Shown here: piece after piece, positions 7,589 to 16,244 of the stretch | How the letters are laid out: every line of letters begins with the position of its first letter | How positions within the stretch are numbered: position 1 is the first letter of the stretch | Source: Hyphomicrobiales bacterium | Lineage (GTDB): Bacteria; Pseudomonadota; Alphaproteobacteria; Rhizobiales; Rhizobiaceae | Length of the DNA stretch: 38,487 nucleotides | Assembly (NCBI GenBank): GCA_900473685.1 | Contig: UCNE01000028.1 | Location: 1 to 38,487, forward strand | Reading direction: 5' to 3' | Program-made: the position numbers and the translations under genes | The notes under the pieces: generated by a model | Databases searched by the model: none | What the model saw: only the letters and a program-made list of their open reading frames with translations | Told to the model about the DNA's origin: nothing

Positions 7589-9088
7589 ATGTACCCTAAA
7601 GTTGGTGAGCTTCCAACCCCTCTTCGCGGCCCCCAGGACCTTGACACGCTCGATACGCTGGCGGACTCCGGCGACGTGAATGAGACGCCGTTCAATGTTT
7701 TCATCGGACACAATCTCGGCCACCGTGTCTTCGCGATGTCTGTCCCGTTTCGAAAGTTTGCAGACATCTCGGCCGTGGCAAACAATCGGGAGAACGGTCC
7801 CATAGCACAACGGGCGCTTGATGAGAATCACGCCAAGAAACTGGCTGTTTATATGGTGAAAGGCCTTGTTTCAGCTGCAAAAATGAAGCGGGAGATTACC
7901 GGAAAGCCGATACCAGAAACGTTTGACGCGCTGCTTCGACTGCTCGGCGAGCAACCATATTTCTCGCTGCAGCCTCTTGTATGCAACATTCGCAATGTCC
8001 CCATGGGTGGTACTGGTCCAGGAGGAATTCGCGGCTTTCGACTCGAAACCCCAAGCGGGGAGACCGCTTCCTTCAAGGTTTTCCTTTCCGAACGCCATGT
8101 CCTTTGGGTTGTCGACGGGCAGCATCGCAGACATGCGGCCGACATGGCGATGACCTTCTTGGATCAGGTCAGGCAGAGCGGAAAATACCCCGGAAAAGGA
8201 GCGGTGTTGTTTGTGGAAAAGGGACGCCAGGTAACGGACGACGAGATGTTGGTCTGGAATGAGGCGTACGATGCGGCTCGGTCTTACGCCACACTTACGG
8301 TTGAGGTCCATCTGGGTTTGGACGTTGAGCAAGAACGCCAGCTTTTTCACGATCTCAACCGACTCGGAAAGAAAGTCGACGCATCTCTGGCGTTCCAGTT
8401 TGACGGCTCCAACCCAATCACGCATTTCATTAAACGAAATCTTGCAGGAGACCTGGGGCTTTCGATCACAGATTCAGAGGCAAAGGATTGGAGCGAAGAC
8501 ACGGGGTCATTGGTTCTCAAAGACCTCGTTGCCATCAATGCAACCGCCTTCCTGAACAAAGGTAATGTTGCTGGAGCTACACCTGCCGTCATCGAGCCTC
8601 GCGAAGAGGCGGTGATGGAGATGTGGAGCCGCGTCGTTGAGATTCCGAACTTCGGTAGCAACCGAGCCAAGGAAAAAACGGTCGCGGCGCAGCCGGTCGT
8701 CCTTAAGGCTTTAGCGAAGATTACTTACGATCTGAATTTCAACAATCGACGCCCTGACAATGCGCAGGAGGTCTTTGGGGAATTCATCGCGGGAATCCCC
8801 AACATTGATTTTTCTCACGATAATCCGATGTGGCGATATTATGAGATGACTGAAGAGGAGCGCAGCGCCAGCGGCTTGGAGGGACTTTCCTCATATCTCC
8901 CCGATGACGAAAGTGGCAACCGCGACCTCGGAAGTTATCAAGGCGGCTTTATGAGGTTCGGCGCGAAGCATAACGACATCTATCCGATCCTGGGAGACAT
9001 GATCAGATGGAGCCTCGGATTGCCCAACCGCCACGCCAAAGGAAGATTTGGAGACCTCGACTTAAGCGGTTTAGACCTCAATCTTTGA
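7589..9088 (+). CDS. DGQHR-domain (DndB-like) protein
   Basis: 499 residues. The diagnostic motif is VVDGQHRRHA with DGQHR at 176-180, followed by a conserved-looking LFHDLNRLGKKVDASLAFQFD segment typical of the family. DndB proteins of phosphorothioate systems, where they act as transcriptional regulators, carry this domain, but no dndACDE genes are in view. Orphan DGQHR proteins are frequent on defence islands, with unclear biochemistry. The start ATG has a GGAG site 7 bases upstream. It runs towards the ATPase gene, with a strong hairpin between them. Family assignment is good; function in this setting is unknown. Confidence 0.8.
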   Translation: MYPKVGELPTPLRGPQDLDTLDTLADSGDVNETPFNVFIGHNLGHRVFAMSVPFRKFADISAVANNRENGPIAQRALDENHAKKLAVYMVKGLVSAAKMKREITGKPIPETFDALLRLLGEQPYFSLQPLVCNIRNVPMGGTGPGGIRGFRLETPSGETASFKVFLSERHVLWVVDGQHRRHAADMAMTFLDQVRQSGKYPGKGAVLFVEKGRQVTDDEMLVWNEAYDAARSYATLTVEVHLGLDVEQERQLFHDLNRLGKKVDASLAFQFDGSNPITHFIKRNLAGDLGLSITDSEAKDWSEDTGSLVLKDLVAINATAFLNKGNVAGATPAVIEPREEAVMEMWSRVVEIPNFGSNRAKEKTVAAQPVVLKALAKITYDLNFNNRRPDNAQEVFGEFIAGIPNIDFSHDNPMWRYYEMTEEERSASGLEGLSSYLPDDESGNRDLGSYQGGFMRFGAKHNDIYPILGDMIRWSLGLPNRHAKGRFGDLDLSGLDLNL

Positions 9089-9109
9089 GAGATTGATCTG
9101 CGTTATCGA

Positions 9110-9137
9110 GGCCCGGGTTGTGTAAACGACCCGGGCC
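9110..9137. terminator. Hairpin between convergent genes
   Basis: GGCCCGGGTTGT (9110-9121) pairs with ACGACCCGGGCC (9126-9137) around a GTAA loop, with one G-T pair. It lies between the convergent DGQHR and ATPase genes, so it could stop transcription from both sides, although neither side has a good T-run. Confidence 0.5.
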
Positions 9138-9183
9138 GGACCTATCCATTTCCGATAGCACCATCAAACCGGAGACTGGCTGA

Positions 9184-10686
9184 CTACATCCAAATCGCCT
9201 GCAGGACGACATCCCGCACCCTGCGCACAGTGGCACTCCCAATAAGATGAATCTGCTTCAGCTGGTAGTCACTAGCTTCAGCAAGTTGCCCGACTTTTTG
9301 AAAACCACCATCTTTCAGTCGTGTCAGCTTGTCATTCGTAAGCCCATATGGATACGCGGGTGACTTTCTCAGAACAGCAATATCTCTGTCCAGTATCGCA
9401 AGACCTTTTTCTTCTGCCAAAACAGGCAGTTCAATTGCATTAAATATCTGACCAGACGAATGTATTTCCGATATTTCGAGCGAGCCGGAAATCCAGTCCT
9501 CCATTGCTTCAATTGTCAGCCGTTGACTAGGCATTTTGTCAATCAAGTTGCAGAGGTTGATCGCGAACACACCGCCACGGCCTCCCGATTTCATTGCTCT
9601 CGATGCCTCGCGTCTAGCTACAAATCCCAGATACTCTAGTATCTCGAAAATCTTTGCGTAGTGACCGAGTAATTGGCGATGTATCAACACGCGATCTTGG
9701 GCAATCGCTTTTCTATCTCGCGAAGGTCGGACGGCATGTTCAACGATTGCCTCGATTAGCTCGCGTGCTGGCTCAATCAGTGGCTCGTAGACACCTAACT
9801 TCGGCGCGACTTCGTCCATAAGTGGCCAATAATAATCTGTGGCCATCTCCAACAGGCAGGTGTTTACATCCGGAATGCCGATTCGCTTTGTCGGGTCGAA
9901 CCTATTGCAGGCCAATATAAATCCGCGCATGTTTCCAACGACAGCACGACCAAGTAAGCTCGCGAATTGCATAGGGGAAAGTCGATCTGAGAAACGATCA
10001 GGGGTCGACAACGAAGGATAGCGAGCTTTCAGAACCTCAAGAAAGAATGAACTTTCCTTGGAGACGTCAGATCGGCTGATCTCTATCACGGTTGAGTCGT
10101 TGTACACGTCAAAGCGGGTGCCGAATTTGGTGACGCCCGGATATATCGATGCTTTGCACGAAACCAAACTGCTGGAAATCGTGCGAAATAGATCGAAAAA
10201 TACTTCGAGCGGTTTTTCTCTCCCGATGTGAGCGGCGTCGTCAAACAGCAAAACAATTCTTTTCTGAAGAGTTTGAGCCGCTTCGAGCAAACCCTCTTGT
10301 AAGGATGCCTGATCAGACGCCGTCGGAAATGAGTATTGTTCCTTCTCCTCGTTTAGTTCGTCCTGTATTTTTTTTGATAAAAGTTTGCAGAAGTGCGAAA
10401 TATACTCTTCGCCGTCCGATTGTAATAATGGCAGGTAGCGGAGGCTGACATAAACGGGCAGAACTATCTTGGCGGCACGCATTTTTCTATATGCTTCAAT
10501 AAGGAGCGCACTTTTGCCGCTGCCTCGTCCGCCTCGAATCAAAACCGGCCCATGAGAGATGAGCTTGCGTATTATCAACTCATCATGTGCAGAGAATTTG
10601 TGAAGAGCGCCAAAGTCCTGCGGGGGGCACTCCTCTGCCGCCAGAATTAGGGTTGAATCTGTTTCTTCTTCGAGCGGGCCAATCAA
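9184..10686 (-). CDS. P-loop ATPase with C-terminal helix-hairpin-helix region
   Basis: 500 residues. Walker A is GGRGSGKS (52-59) and Walker B is IVLLFDD (144-150); the layout resembles ORC/STAND-type AAA ATPases. The region after residue 310 looks like a winged-helix segment. The last 45 residues (LTRLKDGGFQKVGQL...LIGSATVRRVRDVV) form a tandem helix-hairpin-helix pattern used for non-specific DNA binding. The start is TTG and overlaps the stop of the upstream ORF by four bases, so the two are translationally coupled. ATP-driven DNA sensing in a defence context is plausible because of the neighbours, but no named system is recognised. Confidence 0.75.
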   Translation of the reverse strand: MIGPLEEETDSTLILAAEECPPQDFGALHKFSAHDELIIRKLISHGPVLIRGGRGSGKSALLIEAYRKMRAAKIVLPVYVSLRYLPLLQSDGEEYISHFCKLLSKKIQDELNEEKEQYSFPTASDQASLQEGLLEAAQTLQKRIVLLFDDAAHIGREKPLEVFFDLFRTISSSLVSCKASIYPGVTKFGTRFDVYNDSTVIEISRSDVSKESSFFLEVLKARYPSLSTPDRFSDRLSPMQFASLLGRAVVGNMRGFILACNRFDPTKRIGIPDVNTCLLEMATDYYWPLMDEVAPKLGVYEPLIEPARELIEAIVEHAVRPSRDRKAIAQDRVLIHRQLLGHYAKIFEILEYLGFVARREASRAMKSGGRGGVFAINLCNLIDKMPSQRLTIEAMEDWISGSLEISEIHSSGQIFNAIELPVLAEEKGLAILDRDIAVLRKSPAYPYGLTNDKLTRLKDGGFQKVGQLAEASDYQLKQIHLIGSATVRRVRDVVLQAIWM

Positions 10687-11132
10687 GGGATTGCCTTTCT
10701 GAATGCTACATAGGCTTCGACTGCGTCACCTGGCCTAAGCGATGAAAACGCGGTTGGGACAAAGTGTGATATCAAACCAAGCCCGGCAAGTTGAACCATT
10801 GTTTCGCGGAGAAGCGTTTTCACGGTGATTTCGTCCAATTGCAACGTGCTGCTGAAGAACTCCCAATGGACTCCCTTTGATAGCTGGGAGTACAGCTGGG
10901 TGAGACGGCCCTTGGTTGAAGCTATGTATGTGTCTGGATCGGATGCCAAAATATCAGTGAATTCAGGCTCTTCATTGTTTGCTACATAATCTAAAAGGGC
11001 GTTTAGCGCTGGCTTCCAATAAATGTGGTCAAGATGCTTTGAGAATAAAGACCTACTTATCTTGGCAAGGTCGTGATCCGCGTCCCACAATGCAGAGTTC
11101 TGCTTTCCTCCGGTATAACATCGCCCGTCCAT
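10683..11132 (-). CDS. Unknown protein, probable 3' half of a frameshifted gene
   Basis: 149 residues with no family I recognise; helical, with the segment ALWDADHDLAKISRSLFSKHLDHIYWKPALNA's neighbours rich in aromatic and charged residues. Its first dozen residues look unlike protein, and meaningful sequence starts at about KQNSALWDADHD. The ORF to its right overlaps it by 76 bp in another frame and loses sense at the same place. Joining the two across about 11095-11110 gives one protein of roughly 310 residues. The stop overlaps the TTG start of the ATPase gene. Could instead be two genes, but the fit at the junction favours one. Confidence 0.55.
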   Translation of the reverse strand: MDGRCYTGGKQNSALWDADHDLAKISRSLFSKHLDHIYWKPALNALLDYVANNEEPEFTDILASDPDTYIASTKGRLTQLYSQLSKGVHWEFFSSTLQLDEITVKTLLRETMVQLAGLGLISHFVPTAFSSLRPGDAVEAYVAFRKAIP

Positions 11133-11647
11133 GAGAAGGCGGATTTGATACGCTTTCCAAGCGCATATTCTGGCTGGGTTTGAAACTCGCTCAAATACAT
11201 GAGTCTGAAGGGATCAAACCGACCTAGAATTGCGGCGCAACCGTTTTCCAGAATTACACGCCCGCAGAATGGTCCAAAGGTAGTAAGGTCCTCCGTTGCG
11301 ACGGAATTTAGATAGTGATCAGCCTTGGACGTAAACTTTGAAATAGAAGTGTTAAGTTGATCGAGTGCCAATTTGCCGAGACCGTCGCCAGACGGATTTC
11401 CGCATAACAATGTTGGCAAAGTAACCACTGGTCTGGCTGTCACTAAATTTCCTTCGCCTCGCTTCTGGATAGCCGGAAACATTGAAGAAACACGCTGACG
11501 TAGCCATGTCTTGACGCAAAAATCAGTCACGGCGAGCCACCTTATATCTCGCCTCCAGAATTGGGTTGGGCCCGCAACCAGAGCGATTCCTCCTTCGAAC
11601 CACCGATCTATACTCGAATGATCGATTGAAGCAACGTCAGCGCTCAA
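11057..11647 (-). CDS. Unknown protein, probable 5' half of a frameshifted gene
   Basis: 196 residues from a TTG start with GGGGAG about 11 bases upstream; an in-frame TGA just before it prevents an earlier start. The body (for example GIALVAGPTQFWRRDIRWLAV, then GPFCGRVILENGCAAILGRFDPFRLMYLSEF) reads as a normal protein, whereas the tail after KSAFSWTGD looks like a wrong frame. The continuing frame is in the next ORF (10683-11132). No homologous family is recognised. It heads the ATPase operon, so the full-length product is probably the ATPase partner. A sequencing error, a real mutation or programmed frameshifting could each explain the break. Confidence 0.55.
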   Translation of the reverse strand: MSADVASIDHSSIDRWFEGGIALVAGPTQFWRRDIRWLAVTDFCVKTWLRQRVSSMFPAIQKRGEGNLVTARPVVTLPTLLCGNPSGDGLGKLALDQLNTSISKFTSKADHYLNSVATEDLTTFGPFCGRVILENGCAAILGRFDPFRLMYLSEFQTQPEYALGKRIKSAFSWTGDVIPEESRTLHCGTRITTLPR

Positions 11648-11841
11648 TATTCAATCACTCCCCATTGCAGACGTTATTCTCGATGGTCATACGAGTTCCA
11701 AACTTGTGCTTTGATCAACCGTTGGGGCATACCCCTGCGGACAGTCGCAACAGCGGCCTAGATAGCGTCCGTAAGGGTTGTTACTTGCATCCGGACGCCT
11801 GAACCTCTGGACACGATCCAATCGGACAGTTCGGAGGCCCC

Positions 11842-12474
11842 ATGCCCGTCATTTTTTATGCTCGCGTTTCCACTGCAGAACAAAACCTTGATCACCAGAT
11901 CGCCCAGGCCCAGGCAGCCGGTTTCGAGATTGATGAAATCATCGCCGACCACGGTATTTCCGGCGTTAGCACGACGCTCGCCGAACGCCCCCAGGGCAAG
12001 CGGCTATTCGATAAGCTTAGAGTGGGCGACACGCTCCTTGTGCGCTGGGTGGATCGGCTTGGCCGCAATTATCGAGATGTGACGGACACGATCCGCCACT
12101 TTATCCGGCAAGGCGTTGTGATCCGGACTGTCATCAATGGGATGATCTTCGACGGATCAACCTCAGACCCAATGCAGCAGGCCGTTCGCGATAGCCTAAT
12201 TTCTTTTATGGCTGCCATGTCCCAGGCACAGGCAGAAGCCACGAAAGAAACCCAGAAAGCCGGAATTGAGGCGGCAAGGCGCGACGATGGAAAGTACCTC
12301 GGCAAGAAGCCAAGTTACAGCCGTGTAGTTTTGCGTTCGGTCCAGGAAATGCTGGTGAATGGAGCCGGTGCATCCGCCGTCGCGAGGGAAACGGGATTGT
12401 CACGCCAGACGGTTTTAAGGATCAAAGCTGATCCCGTTGCGGCGGGAGCGGCCTTAGCGCGATGGAGGCTGTGA
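11842..12474 (+). CDS. Serine recombinase (resolvase/invertase family)
   Basis: 210 residues, the usual size of small resolvases. The catalytic domain opens with IFYARVST, with the nucleophilic serine about residue 9 and the partner arginine just before. It continues with the E/D helix (GDTLLVRWVDRLGRNYRDV) and ends in a helix-turn-helix DNA-binding tail (SAVARETGLSRQTVLRIKAD). Such enzymes resolve plasmid multimers or invert segments. Given the Rep and Mob genes nearby, multimer resolution of the excised circular element is the likeliest role. I did not find a convincing res or inverted-site pair around it. Confidence 0.9.
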   Translation: MPVIFYARVSTAEQNLDHQIAQAQAAGFEIDEIIADHGISGVSTTLAERPQGKRLFDKLRVGDTLLVRWVDRLGRNYRDVTDTIRHFIRQGVVIRTVINGMIFDGSTSDPMQQAVRDSLISFMAAMSQAQAEATKETQKAGIEAARRDDGKYLGKKPSYSRVVLRSVQEMLVNGAGASAVARETGLSRQTVLRIKADPVAAGAALARWRL

Positions 12475-12600
12475 CCGGCCAAGCTTCGGGGAAACGACCG
12501 ACCAGGGGAATTGTTGCCCTCGGCTCCCATCATGACCGTTCGTTTTCATGAATTGTCCTATGCAAGGCGGGAGGCGACCTTTCTCTGAAAGGAGATCGCC

Positions 12601-13341
12601 ATGCAGCAGCTTACGCCCGAACAAAAATCCAAAGTCAAAAAACAGGAAAAACGTCGTCACCGCGAACGAGAACGGCGTGAAGACGAATACCGCCGCCGTA
12701 TTGAACGCATCCGCCGCCAGATCGAAGAGGCACGCAAGCGCCGCCAACGCATGTTGTTGCTTTTCCTGCTGGCCGTACTGGCAATGCAAGAGTCGATTCT
12801 GTCCGCATTTCGGCGCTCATATATCGATTGGCCCGATCCTATCCCAGATCGTGATTGGACACCCGACCCATACCACGATTATGCGCCACGACCCGGCCAT
12901 GACGACTATTGCGACGGTTATTCATACGCTCAATGGACAAAGATGTTGCATGAGCGCGGTATCAGTCGAGAGGCGGAGCGGATGAAGGCGTGGAAGTCTG
13001 ATCCAGATTATCATCTGTTCCCTCGGCGCTATAGAGAGTGGGGCCATCGCCCATACATCGGCCAGATTATGGCCGAGCTAACGGCCCAATACTGGCGTGC
13101 AGATGCCTTCGCGGCGCTCAAGCTCCTGACGCCGCACGAAGTCCATACATATCTTGACGAAGGTTATACCGCTGGCTCGACGTTCCGGCAGAGCCTCGCA
13201 GATCGTGATGCCAACATCATAAATAACTTCCGAAGCCGCGCCATTGTATGGGAGGAACACAAAAAGCAGGCCGCCGAAGAGGCGCGGAAGGCAAAAAACG
13301 ATAAAAAACCGGACGACGACGAAAAAAGTTTCGATCCGTGA
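12601..13341 (+). CDS. Unknown charged protein with one membrane segment
   Basis: 246 residues, start set by a strong GAAAGGAG site. The first 45 residues are extremely basic and probably coiled-coil (KKQEKRRHRERERREDEYRR). A single hydrophobic segment follows (MLLLFLLAVLAM, about 51-62), then an aspartate- and tyrosine-rich stretch, a globular middle and a lysine/aspartate-rich tail. The pattern suggests an inner-membrane protein with a basic cytoplasmic face. No family recognised. The gene lies between the serine recombinase and the plasmid-like genes, so it may belong to the mobile backbone. Confidence 0.65.
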   Translation: MQQLTPEQKSKVKKQEKRRHRERERREDEYRRRIERIRRQIEEARKRRQRMLLLFLLAVLAMQESILSAFRRSYIDWPDPIPDRDWTPDPYHDYAPRPGHDDYCDGYSYAQWTKMLHERGISREAERMKAWKSDPDYHLFPRRYREWGHRPYIGQIMAELTAQYWRADAFAALKLLTPHEVHTYLDEGYTAGSTFRQSLADRDANIINNFRSRAIVWEEHKKQAAEEARKAKNDKKPDDDEKSFDP

Positions 13342-13420
13342 GAACTCCTTTGTCGCGAAATTTTAATTCGTCAAAAATTACGCGCATGATTTTAAATTAC
13401 ACGCGCAAAGGAATTCTTTT

Positions 13421-13449
13421 TTAAGAAAAGTAGTGTCAACATTTATATT
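13421..13449 (+). promoter_or_regulatory. Candidate promoter with the 12-bp palindrome in its spacer (copy 2)
   Basis: TTAAGA (13421-13426) and TATATT (13444-13449) are 17 bp apart. The spacer contains AGTGTCAACATT (13432-13443), a one-mismatch copy of the palindrome found before vsr and before rep. A repressor bound there would block polymerase. The likely target is the gene starting at 13539. The surrounding 13342-13538 is strongly A/T-rich and also has a TGTTGCT/AGCAACA hairpin (13497-13520). Confidence 0.4.
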
Positions 13450-13538
13450 TGCGATTCAGGCGGAATTTCGATGTATTGACAGATTTACATTCATATTGTT
13501 GCTCTTGCTCGTCAGCAACAGATGAGGAATGACACGTA

Positions 13539-13841
13539 ATGACGGCACTAAGACCAGATCATGATCTTACCGATGATGATGCTATCACGCATTTCTCGAT
13601 CTACTACAGCCAGTCACGACGATGCAGCCGATGCGTGGTGCCGAAAATCCTCAAAAAGCAGATTTTCGACAAATGGGATCGAGCCGCCACGGATGACAGA
13701 CCGTTCACAGTAGCAGAAGCTAAAGCGGATATCTCAAAGCGTTGCGGTGACTGCGCATTGAAAGGCTGGCCGAAAGTATCACTAGAAAAGGGTATCCTCT
13801 GGCTGCATGTCGCCAGTAGCGACAGGCGTAAAATAAAATGA
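13539..13841 (+). CDS. Small unknown protein with two CxxC pairs
   Basis: 100 residues. Two Cys pairs (CSRCVVPK near 29-32 and CGDCALK near 69-72) could form one zinc site, suggesting a small DNA- or protein-binding factor. A GAGG site lies about 10 bases before the ATG, and an A/T-rich promoter region precedes it. No family recognised. It ends just before a hairpin shared with the convergent gene. Confidence 0.6.
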   Translation: MTALRPDHDLTDDDAITHFSIYYSQSRRCSRCVVPKILKKQIFDKWDRAATDDRPFTVAEAKADISKRCGDCALKGWPKVSLEKGILWLHVASSDRRKIK

Positions 13842-13858
13842 GGGTAGGTCTTTGAGGA

Positions 13859-13888
13859 TGCAGGGGACGGCTCCAATCGTCCCCCGCA
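13859..13888. terminator. Hairpin between convergent genes
   Basis: TGCAGGGGACG (13859-13869) faces CGTCCCCCGCA (13878-13888), an 11-position stem with one mismatch and an 8-base loop, between genes converging at 13841 and 13916. No clear T-run, so termination efficiency is uncertain. Confidence 0.4.
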
Positions 13889-13915
13889 CCATTGCGCTCC
13901 GAGCGACAGAGCGTT

Positions 13916-14296
13916 TCAGGAGATGGTGAGTGACAGCACCAAATCTGCGGAGAAGCCGTCCTTTTGCACTCGTATGGTAACATCGTACCGTCCTGCAACA
14001 GCTGCCAGACCGGCAATTTTGCCGGTAGCAGGATTGAGCGTCAGAGCGGGCGGCAATGGATTTCGCGTACTGAACACGTAGCCGCTGATATCACCAATTG
14101 GCGTGACATTGACGACCGACCCGGCAGCAACGTGGATCGGCGCATAATGAACGTCTAAAGCAGGTTGCTCCGGCGTCTCAGGCTTGAAAGGTGTGCTTAC
14201 CGTCAGCACACCCGTCGTCGGCCCCCGCCATACGATTTCGCCAGCGGCGGCATCGGTTGCCAACAGGATGGCGGTAATTAAGAGCACTTTCAGCAT
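13916..14296 (-). CDS. Exported Ig-like (He_PIG-type) small protein
   Basis: 126 residues. A short signal peptide (MLKVLLITAILLATDAAAG) predicts export. The rest is beta-rich and includes GYVFSTRNPLPPALTLNPATGKIAGLAAVAGRYDVTIRV in outline, the signature of putative-Ig (He_PIG) folds: a 'PPGLTLNPATG.I.G' turn followed by 'G.Y.VTV'. Its start codon overlaps the relaxase stop (TAATG), so it is translationally coupled to mobilization. A surface or periplasmic role during mating, or exclusion of incoming DNA, is possible but unproven. Confidence 0.6.
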   Translation of the reverse strand: MLKVLLITAILLATDAAAGEIVWRGPTTGVLTVSTPFKPETPEQPALDVHYAPIHVAAGSVVNVTPIGDISGYVFSTRNPLPPALTLNPATGKIAGLAAVAGRYDVTIRVQKDGFSADLVLSLTIS

Positions 14297-15561
14297 TATG
14301 ATTTTTCCTTTCTCTTGAAATTGGGTTTCAGCTCCAATTTCGGGCTGGGTGACGGTTCCGGCGCGATGCTTTCGGCGGCAGGTGAAAGAATCGAGCGCAG
14401 CCGGTCGCGCTCGATTCCTGCCTTAAAAGCCTCATCCTTCGCCGCGCGGGCTTGCTGCTCAGCCTCATAAAGCTTGCGTTCGGCTTCCAACCGCTTGCGC
14501 TCGGCTTCCTTTGCAGTGTCGTGCCAGCGGTCAATTTCGCCCTTCAGCTCACTGCGGATTCTATCGGCCAGTTTTGATTTCCGGAATCCATCCCATACTG
14601 CCCGAAGGCGACCGGCCCAGCCGCTATATTTTTCGGCATCGGCCATTGAGGCACGCGCTTGCTCTTGCTCCTGCCGTGCGCGATCCTGCGCAGCCAGAGC
14701 GGCGGCAGCGGCTTTGCGAGCAGCCTCCTGTGTGCGGGCGGCATCGGCGGCGATTTTCGCGGCATCAGTTTTCGTGCGGTCTATGTACGCTTCGCCATCC
14801 GCCTTAACCGCCTTCGCGCGCTGGACAACCTTTTGCAGTGATTTCGCCTGCACTTTCTCTCGCTGCCATTCGTCGCGGGACAGACGGCGACGTTTTGGGC
14901 CGAGCCGGGCAAGCCCACACGGAACGCCGACAGCTTCATGATAGCTGTCCTGCCACTCGCGCATTGCCTGTTTGTAAGCAGCGTCCGCCCGTTTTGAGAG
15001 AGTTTTCTTGTCCTCGCCATCCTTGTCGCTGTCCATGACCGCGCGCTTCGCCATGGTGCCCGGATGGTACTTGAGCGCTGACATTCCCGGTTCATCGAGT
15101 GGCACGATGTACGCGTGAATATGAAAAAAAGCCTCATCTTCGTGACGGATGACGGATTTCAGATCGTCGCCGTACTGCGAACGAAGCCAACCGATTGTTC
15201 GCTTTTCCCACTCTTCAGCGTCTGCCCGTTTGGCCGGATCGCCGCGAATTTCATCTATGGTCGCGGGATACGAGGCCACGACCGTATGGAGCGTTTTTTT
15301 GTCCTTTGCGACTTTTCGAACGTGCCCGCCCTTGACGGGGATGGTTGCAGCGGCGGCGGCAGTGTCATGGATTTCCTGCACCACCTCGACGCCCACGCCG
15401 TACACCACGACCGGCGGCAAAGGCTTTTCGACATGGATCGACGCTTCCGGCCTCCGACTGGCTTCTGAAAAAATGAAATCCGTACCGCGCCCTTTGGCGT
15501 CAGGCTTTCGGGCAAAGGATTCGAGATGTACGAACTGGTAACCCATTGGCCGCCTCAGCAC
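14296..15561 (-). CDS. MobV/Mob_Pre-type relaxase
   Basis: 421 residues. The N-terminal domain has the family's metal-binding motif in HEDEAFFHIHAYIVPLD, with H140, E141-E143, H147 and H149, the counterpart of the 'HxDE..PHxH' signature of plasmid mobilization relaxases. Residues from about 235 to 400 are an alanine-, lysine- and glutamate-rich coiled coil. The enzyme should nick one strand at oriT and lead it into a helper transfer system. It is in a leftward operon with two small genes upstream and the Ig-like gene downstream, all overlapping or touching. The cognate oriT is probably in 16157-16415 or in the hairpin-rich region near 19.4 kb. Confidence 0.82.
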   Translation of the reverse strand: MLRRPMGYQFVHLESFARKPDAKGRGTDFIFSEASRRPEASIHVEKPLPPVVVYGVGVEVVQEIHDTAAAAATIPVKGGHVRKVAKDKKTLHTVVASYPATIDEIRGDPAKRADAEEWEKRTIGWLRSQYGDDLKSVIRHEDEAFFHIHAYIVPLDEPGMSALKYHPGTMAKRAVMDSDKDGEDKKTLSKRADAAYKQAMREWQDSYHEAVGVPCGLARLGPKRRRLSRDEWQREKVQAKSLQKVVQRAKAVKADGEAYIDRTKTDAAKIAADAARTQEAARKAAAAALAAQDRARQEQEQARASMADAEKYSGWAGRLRAVWDGFRKSKLADRIRSELKGEIDRWHDTAKEAERKRLEAERKLYEAEQQARAAKDEAFKAGIERDRLRSILSPAAESIAPEPSPSPKLELKPNFKRKEKS

Positions 15562-15869
15562 ATGCGACGGTGGGCCAACTCGTCACAAAGCAGGCAGTCA
15601 AGCAGCGACCAATCGCCGCCAAGCTCGGCGACAAGGTCGAATTTCAGTTCACATGACCGGCCTTCCACGTCGTAGAGCCATTGCGCCACCGGACCGTACT
15701 TCGGATGTGTGCGGAGATCGCGCCATTCGCTCGCGTCCGGCTGAGTCCAAACTTCTGCGAATTCGGGATCACTTGTTCGCACAGCCCGATGTAGGGCCGA
15801 CAAGGTAGACGCCCGCACTACATCCAAATCAACAATGGTCGCGATCTTACGCGAAAAAGCCTCGCTCAT
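15555..15869 (-). CDS. Unknown protein in the mob operon
   Basis: 104 residues, acidic and tryptophan-containing, no family recognised. It overlaps the relaxase start by 7 bases and the preceding ORF by 4 bases, so it is part of one translationally coupled operon. Accessory mobilization factors often occupy this position, but nothing in the sequence proves that role. Confidence 0.6.
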   Translation of the reverse strand: MSEAFSRKIATIVDLDVVRASTLSALHRAVRTSDPEFAEVWTQPDASEWRDLRTHPKYGPVAQWLYDVEGRSCELKFDLVAELGGDWSLLDCLLCDELAHRRMC

Positions 15870-16156
15870 TGCTTGGCCCTCCGCTTCTTGGCCGTTCGCG
15901 GAGATGCAGCGTCATAGAGAAAGTCGATACCTTGGACTAAAGATGCGACAAGCTGGACGCGACTTAAAAACTCATCATCGGTCATATGTTCATGACCGCC
16001 GTTGAGGTCGGTACGATCCTGAGAGAACGTCGCGTATCGTTCCCTGTTCTCCCAAATCACCCCGTACCATGATGTCGGCAGGCGGATGACCTTCAGCGCG
16101 GCCTTAGCCGGAAAACCTTGATTGACGATTGTAATGGGTCGTTCGTATTCCTGCAT
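15866..16156 (-). CDS. Unknown protein, first gene of the mob operon
   Basis: 96 residues with a basic C-terminal tail (SPRTAKKRRAKQ) that could contact nucleic acid. No family recognised. It is the promoter-proximal gene of the leftward operon that ends with the relaxase and Ig-like genes, and overlaps the next ORF by 4 bases. A small oriT-binding accessory protein is a reasonable guess only. Confidence 0.55.
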   Translation of the reverse strand: MQEYERPITIVNQGFPAKAALKVIRLPTSWYGVIWENRERYATFSQDRTDLNGGHEHMTDDEFLSRVQLVASLVQGIDFLYDAASPRTAKKRRAKQ

Positions 16157-16244
16157 TGCTTCGCTCCAGAATAGGAAATTACTCCTTTGAGGCTGGAGGC
16201 AGAAAACGTGGGCGCAAAGCGATTTTTGGCACCGAAACCATGTT

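Noticed and set aside
11842..12474. Insertion sequence around the serine recombinase
   Set aside because: No terminal inverted repeats, no target duplication and no transposase seen; a resolvase of the plasmid-like backbone is simpler.
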